From Marinobacter sp. (lineage in GTDB: Bacteria > Pseudomonadota > Gammaproteobacteria > Pseudomonadales > Oleiphilaceae), in assembly GCA_030457765.1 (NCBI GenBank), contig JAKDUK010000023.1:1-38214 (forward strand): a DNA stretch of 38,214 bases, written 5' to 3'. Positions 34,293 to 38,214 of the stretch are shown here, piece after piece. Positions within the stretch are counted from its first letter, which is position 1. Each line of letters begins with the position of its first letter. Made by a program: the position numbers and the translations under genes. A model generated the notes under the pieces. It ran no database searches and was not told the DNA's origin. It saw nothing but the letters and a program-made list of their open reading frames with translations.

Positions 34293-35075
34293 ATGTCTGG
34301 ACATGAACCCTTTAACTGGTCATCAACACCCGCTGCTGTGTGGCGCCGCTATCGAGCGGGTTTGCGCGCAGTGCGGAGACTGGACCCGGTTCAGTGGGAC
34401 TCCTTGACGGGGATTGATCGCCAGCAGCAGGCACTTGCACGTAATACCGAGCGCTTTCTTGCCGGCGAGCCTTCAAACAATGTGTTGCTCTGGGGCGCTC
34501 GGGGTACCGGTAAATCCTCCCTTATAAAAGCCATGGTCAACCGTTATCAAGGCAAGGGCCTGCGTGTTATAGAGGTGGATAAAGACGATTTGGTCAACCT
34601 GCCGGAAATTGTGGACGACATTTGCGACCTGCCGTACCGCTTCATTATATTTTGTGATGACATGTCGTTTGATGTGGGCGAATCTGGCTACAAAGCTTTG
34701 AAGAGTGTGCTTGAGGGGTCTCTTGAAATGCCCCCCGAGAACGTACGTGTGTACGCTACCTCTAACCGCCGCCATTTGATGCCGGAATTCATGTCCGACA
34801 ACCTCAATAGTAAAACCATAGATGGGGAGATTCACCCTGCCGAGGCTATAGAAGAGCAGGTTTCGCTGGCTGACCGATTTGGTCTGCAGCTTTCTTTTTA
34901 TGCGTTTTCTCAAGAGGTTTATCTGCAGGCCGTGGATGCACTGTTCCCCAGCGTATCCAATCGGGAAGCCTTGCACCTTGAAGCCATCCGGTTTGCCACT
35001 TCCAAGGGTGTGCGCAATGGCCGCACAGCGCAGCAGTTTTATCGACAATTTGCCGGCGATCAAAGTTTTGGTTAA
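34293..35075 (+). CDS. DUF815-family AAA ATPase
   Basis: The 260-aa product has Walker A GARGTGKSS (about residues 69-77), Walker B FIIFCDDMSFD, the sensor-like VYATSNRRHLMP, and a C-terminal helical lid with GVRNGRTAQQFYRQF. This is the DUF815 family, related to DnaC/ORC-type ATPases, with no settled function. AGGAAG precedes the ATG. It stands alone and converges with the pdsS-like gene; a small hairpin AAGCC/GGCTT at 35075-35088 separates them but lacks a good T run. Confidence 0.88.
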   Translation: MSGHEPFNWSSTPAAVWRRYRAGLRAVRRLDPVQWDSLTGIDRQQQALARNTERFLAGEPSNNVLLWGARGTGKSSLIKAMVNRYQGKGLRVIEVDKDDLVNLPEIVDDICDLPYRFIIFCDDMSFDVGESGYKALKSVLEGSLEMPPENVRVYATSNRRHLMPEFMSDNLNSKTIDGEIHPAEAIEEQVSLADRFGLQLSFYAFSQEVYLQAVDALFPSVSNREALHLEAIRFATSKGVRNGRTAQQFYRQFAGDQSFG

Positions 35076-35107
35076 AGCCTCTCGGCTTCAAAATGAACTG
35101 TGTGTGT

Positions 35108-37177
35108 TTAAACATGGGCCGCCGGAACCCTAACCCGAAAGCAAACACCCGCGCTGGCGTTCCGCGTTTCATTTCCCGCTTCAATACGGCCACTGTGAAA
35201 ATCAGCAATCAGCTGAACAATGAGCAAGCCCTGGCCAAGGTGGCCTTCTTCCCGGCCTTTTCGCACAGAGACGAAAGGGCTGAAGATGCTGGTATCTGCG
35301 TTGTTCGGCAGTACTGAGCCTTCGTTGAATACAAACAGGCAGGTGTCTCCCTCCGCTTGTTCAAGACCGATCTGGATTCGACCACCTTGTGGCGTGAAAT
35401 CTCTGGCGTTATCAACCAGTTTCTCGAGCAGTTGCACCATCAGTTCGGGGGAGCCCATCAGGCTTACGCCTGATTCTGGCCCCGCGTACTCAAATTGGTG
35501 GTGCTTGTCTAAAGCCCGGTAGGCCGCTGTTGCCTGGCCGATCACATCTGCCAAATCAAATACTTCTTTGTCGGCGTGATCAAAGCTCTGTTCCAGTCGG
35601 GTGGCTTCGCTCATGCCATTAAGGATTTTTCGTAAACGTTCAGTCGCAGCTGTCGCACGACTGATGTACTGACAGCGTTCTTCTTCTGATTCGCTGTGAG
35701 AAAGGTTCTCCAGCGATGAGCGCACCACGGCCACGGGGGTTTTGAGTTCGTGGGACAGGCGTTGTGAAAAGCTCTCTAAATATCGGTTGTAGCCATGTAG
35801 CCTGTCAGCCATCTGGGCAAAATAATTCTGTAGTTGTCCCAGTTCATCATGGGCGCGTGAAACTGGCACCGTGCCAGTAATTCGGCCGTCCTGGTCGATG
35901 CTGGCGCTGACAGACCTTTGTAAGCGGGCAATGCGCCAGGATAGCCAGCTCGCGTAGCCCAGTAACACCAGCATCAGGCTGATAATAATAAGCATACTGC
36001 GGGCAATGACAGAGCCAAGGGTAGAGCCTGAAAGCGTAAGCAGCTGATCAAGGGATTGTTCAAGTATTAGAGTGCGGTCGCCGAATACGGGCCTGGTTGT
36101 CATCAACCAGGTACTGTTGTCTTCATGGCGAACAAGACCTTCGCCAGGCAGCTCGTCCACATCTAGCCGGTTGGTGTTAGCGGCCAGAGTGACAGGCTTT
36201 GGTTGATAGAGCTGTACCAACGCCCGCAATGCGTTGAGGCTGATATGCTCAATGATCTGTAAAGGGCTGAGGGTTTCAAATTCTGGCTGTGCTTGTCGGG
36301 AGGGCGTTGCCTGTTGCGCAATCACCCAGCCTGCTGGCTCTGCTACCCGGGCGTTTTGCCCCCTGCTCATGCCCGCAGTGAGCTGTCTTTCCAGTTCAGG
36401 CTTGCGAGCCACCAGAACCGGTAACGGGTTTGTAGATGTTGAGATTTGCGCCATGTCTTTGCTGCCCGTTCGCTGGGCTGAAAACCCCAAACGGCTACCT
36501 CGGGGTGGCTTGGGCAATTCCAGTTCAAGTTGCCAGCCGTCACCAACACTCTGCCATGCGCCGTGAACGCGATAGTCCGCTTTCTCTTCAGTGCTGGAGG
36601 TAGCCCCGAATGTGTAGATAGTGGCGTGAACCTTGCCCGGGGCAGGTGTGCGGATGAGCCAGGATTCAGCCTTAAGATCAGCGCCCAGGTTTCCGTTCGC
36701 TGGCGATAGCCATAGCCTGAGTTGATCATGGCCTTGCTCTGGTGCGCCAGGATTAAAAAATACGGGTTGGCGATTATGAATGCGTATCAATAAGTACAGA
36801 TGGCGTTGATCGATGGCGGCTTGCCAGCGCATGGAAGGGCTGTTTGTGTTTTCCAGCGGCTGATCTAGCGGTTCGATAGGCTGCCAGCGTTGCAGCTGTT
36901 GCTCTTCATCGTAACCCGGCCAGTCGGAGCCATAGCCGTCTAGGTTGAGGGGGTTATCCAGGTTTTTAGCATAAATAGCGGGCGTATGAGCTGTAACCGT
37001 GGGCAAGCCAAGGCTGAGGTCGCCGGCCGTCTGTGCCAACCGTCCGGCCTGATCTTGCAGTTGCTGGAGTGCCTGCTGTCGCAGAGCTTGATCCAGTTCC
37101 AGCACAAACTGCAGGCCGGCCCAAGGAATCAGTAGCATTAATAGACTCGCAACAAAGAGTTGGCGCTTTAGAGTCAC
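35108..37177 (-). CDS. pdsS: PdsS-like histidine kinase (dedicated sortase system)
   Basis: Sensor kinase of 689 aa, matching in length and layout the histidine kinase of the proteobacterial dedicated sortase system (from memory TIGR03785). TM1 is at about residues 7-26. A large periplasmic region includes a CBM9-like beta domain (about 75-240, with LNLDGYGSDWPGYDEE and HLYLLIRIHNRQPVFFNPG). TM2 lies near 389-413, then HAMP, and H-box SQRLSHELKTPVAVVRS with His476. The ATPase domain has N-box KLVDNARDFTPQGG and G2 GHLGQGLLIV; the G1 site reads FNEGSVLP, with Asn where most kinases have Asp. GTG start three bases after the regulator stop. No sortase gene is visible in the window. Confidence 0.78.
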   Translation of the reverse strand: MTLKRQLFVASLLMLLIPWAGLQFVLELDQALRQQALQQLQDQAGRLAQTAGDLSLGLPTVTAHTPAIYAKNLDNPLNLDGYGSDWPGYDEEQQLQRWQPIEPLDQPLENTNSPSMRWQAAIDQRHLYLLIRIHNRQPVFFNPGAPEQGHDQLRLWLSPANGNLGADLKAESWLIRTPAPGKVHATIYTFGATSSTEEKADYRVHGAWQSVGDGWQLELELPKPPRGSRLGFSAQRTGSKDMAQISTSTNPLPVLVARKPELERQLTAGMSRGQNARVAEPAGWVIAQQATPSRQAQPEFETLSPLQIIEHISLNALRALVQLYQPKPVTLAANTNRLDVDELPGEGLVRHEDNSTWLMTTRPVFGDRTLILEQSLDQLLTLSGSTLGSVIARSMLIIISLMLVLLGYASWLSWRIARLQRSVSASIDQDGRITGTVPVSRAHDELGQLQNYFAQMADRLHGYNRYLESFSQRLSHELKTPVAVVRSSLENLSHSESEEERCQYISRATAATERLRKILNGMSEATRLEQSFDHADKEVFDLADVIGQATAAYRALDKHHQFEYAGPESGVSLMGSPELMVQLLEKLVDNARDFTPQGGRIQIGLEQAEGDTCLFVFNEGSVLPNNADTSIFSPFVSVRKGREEGHLGQGLLIVQLIADFHSGRIEAGNETRNASAGVCFRVRVPAAHV

Positions 37178-37180
37178 GAA

Positions 37181-37882
37181 TCAGAGCTCACGGGCATTCC
37201 AGCGATAGCCCATGCCGTAGGCGGTCTGGATGCCATCAAAGGTGCCATCAAGCTGCAGGAATTTGCTGCGGATACGTTTGATATGAGAGGTCACGGTATT
37301 GTCATCCAAAACCGTGCTGGCGGCATCCATGAGCTGCTCCCGGTTACGCACGTGGCCGGGGTGTTGCACCAGTGAGTGCAGCATCCAGAATTCCGTCACG
37401 GTGAGGTCTATTGCGGATTGGTCCCAGGCTACTGTCATGCGATCCACATTGAGGCTGAGGCGACCACGGTTTACGACTTCATCTGGCTTTTGTAGAGCTT
37501 CTGCCCAGGCGTCTGCCCGGCGTAACAGGGCGGTTACTCGTGCCAGCAGGTGTTCCATGCTCATGTCTTTGGTGACGTAGTCGTCTGCGCCCAGGCGCAG
37601 GCCGTGTACGGAGTCTATATCGCTGTCTCGGGCGGTCAGGAAGATGATAGGCAATGTTCCAGACTGGGAGCGTAGGTCCTGGCACAGGGTAAAGCCGCCT
37701 TCGGGCTCGTCCCCCAGGCCAACGTCAATAATGGCAAGGTCGGGCAGGTTTTGGCGCAGCACTTGCCAGGCGGAGGAACGGTCACTGTAGGTGGATACGC
37801 GATAGCCGCGGCGCTCGAAGGCTGCGCGGTAGTTGTCGCGTATGGCGGGTTCGTCCTCTATCAGGGCCAGGTGTTTTTTCAT
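37181..37882 (-). CDS. pdsR: PdsR-like response regulator (dedicated sortase system)
   Basis: OmpR-type regulator, 233 aa. Receiver with acidic pocket EDE (residues 9-11), phosphoacceptor Asp53 in IIDVGLGDEPEGGF, and Lys in DDYVTKD. The winged-helix domain ends DGIQTAYGMGYRW. The block GLGDEPEGGFTLCQDLRS and the YVTKDMS segment are what I remember for the sortase-system regulator (TIGR03787). Its start is ATG 37882. First gene of a two-gene operon with the kinase. In related genomes the sortase, its target and an OmpA-like PdsO are neighbours; here they could only lie right of 38214. Confidence 0.78.
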   Translation of the reverse strand: MKKHLALIEDEPAIRDNYRAAFERRGYRVSTYSDRSSAWQVLRQNLPDLAIIDVGLGDEPEGGFTLCQDLRSQSGTLPIIFLTARDSDIDSVHGLRLGADDYVTKDMSMEHLLARVTALLRRADAWAEALQKPDEVVNRGRLSLNVDRMTVAWDQSAIDLTVTEFWMLHSLVQHPGHVRNREQLMDAASTVLDDNTVTSHIKRIRSKFLQLDGTFDGIQTAYGMGYRWNAREL

Positions 37883-38159
37883 GGTTTTGGCTGCTGTCCG
37901 TGGGTTATGTGAGTCTATTTAAACACGGGGGGCGGTAAGAACAAGGTTAGCTTGCGGTGTTGTCATAATTCATCACTTTTGGTGGGCGGAATGTTGGATT
38001 CTGCCACGGGCATTCCTTTTCGGGTTGTTGAAATGGCTAGGCCTTATTGAATCGTGCAGCCAAAGGATCTTGCCATGATGTTTTCTTCCATATCCTCTAA
38101 ATATAGTGCTTTCCCGTTTTGTCTGAGCCCGCCCTCCCGCGAGGCGGCATCCGCTTCTG
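37883..38159. promoter_or_regulatory. Non-coding region upstream of pdsR
   Basis: Together with the repeat to 38214, this makes a gap of over 330 bases without a supported gene. It must contain the - strand promoter of pdsRS. I see no convincing -35/-10 pair and no terminator. A start-like ATG at 38075 has AAGGA at 38063-38067, but its frame runs into the repeat. Confidence 0.5.
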
Positions 38160-38214
38160 AAACACGCTGTGAATACGTCCGTGTACGCTCGGCTCCGCCA
38201 TCCATGGCTCCGCA
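38160..38214 (-). repeat. Second, inverted copy of the dispersed repeat core (cut by window edge)
   Basis: Read on the - strand this matches the loop core at 23797-23850 at about 48 of 54 positions, including AGCCATGGATGGCGGAGC and the GCGTGTTT end. The arm on its left side (about 38140-38159, CATCCGCTTCTG) is unrelated to the arm of the first copy. Its partner arm would lie beyond the window. Confidence 0.85.

Noticed and set aside
35075..35088. Hairpin AAGCC/GGCTT between the DUF815 and pdsS-like genes
   Set aside because: Five pairs with no proper T run on either strand; too weak to call a terminator.
38075..38214. ATG with AAGGA upstream, frame open to the window end
   Set aside because: Most of the frame runs through the dispersed repeat core (its YVRVRSAPPSMA translation mirrors a - strand reading of the first copy), so it is more likely repeat read-through than a gene.

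Overview
The window looks like a chromosomal segment of a marine gammaproteobacterium, most likely Marinobacter or a close relative. This is inferred from the ftsY-ftsE-ftsX-rpoH order, the ProXWV betaine transporter, the marine-type sortase two-component pair and the general protein character; no database search was possible. There are no rRNA, tRNA, CRISPR or insertion-sequence genes.

Layout. (1) 1-3820: the 3' part of ftsY, then ftsE, ftsX and rpoH, all on the + strand and closed by a clear terminator. The left edge is a perfect hexanucleotide repeat inside ftsY coding for Glu-Pro pairs. (2) 3932-6077: an OmpR-type response regulator and its histidine kinase, overlapping. (3) 6080-7763: a 93-aa unknown protein (-), an orphan + strand terminator that may end a small RNA, greB (-), and a small exported unknown protein (+). 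(4) 7800-11348, - strand: proV-proW-proX, a glycine betaine/proline ABC importer with its terminator, plus an acyl-CoA-binding protein upstream. (5) 11653-31312, + strand: a 14-gene type VI secretion (T6SS) cluster, tssB-C-E-F-G-fha-tssJ-K-L-H-vasH-vasI-tssA-tssM. The order matches the Vibrio cholerae large cluster as I recall it. Hcp, VgrG, PAAR and effectors are absent from the window, so they must be encoded elsewhere. Two long imperfect inverted repeats sit inside the cluster (tssE/tssF and tssH/vasH). (6) 31383-33257: a secreted LigE-type ATP-dependent DNA ligase directly after tssM, then a DUF883 membrane-anchor protein and a holin-like membrane protein behind a sigma-S-like promoter element. 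(7) 33258-35075: an AT-rich regulatory stretch, an outer-membrane beta-barrel protein with terminator, and a DUF815 ATPase. (8) 35108-37882, - strand: a response regulator and a 689-aa histidine kinase resembling PdsR/PdsS of the proteobacterial dedicated sortase system. The sortase and its substrate are not in the window. The right edge is a second, inverted copy of the repeat core found between tssH and vasH.

How the genes work together. FtsY targets membrane proteins via SRP, FtsEX couples to septal peptidoglycan hydrolysis, and RpoH drives heat-shock transcription. In the T6SS, TssBC form the contractile sheath, TssE/F/G/K the baseplate, TssJLM the envelope complex, TssA the assembly/cap factor, ClpV (TssH) recycles the sheath, and the sigma54 activator VasH probably controls expression of this or a remote hcp/vgrG locus. 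Many T6SS genes overlap or nearly touch, implying one long translationally coupled operon interrupted only by the two inverted-repeat elements.

The least explained points are the hairpin elements with a conserved core but different arms, the dyad pair ahead of tssB, the FHA domain lacking its usual phosphopeptide-binding residues, the DNA ligase in the place where effector genes usually lie, and the sortase-type two-component pair with no visible sortase.
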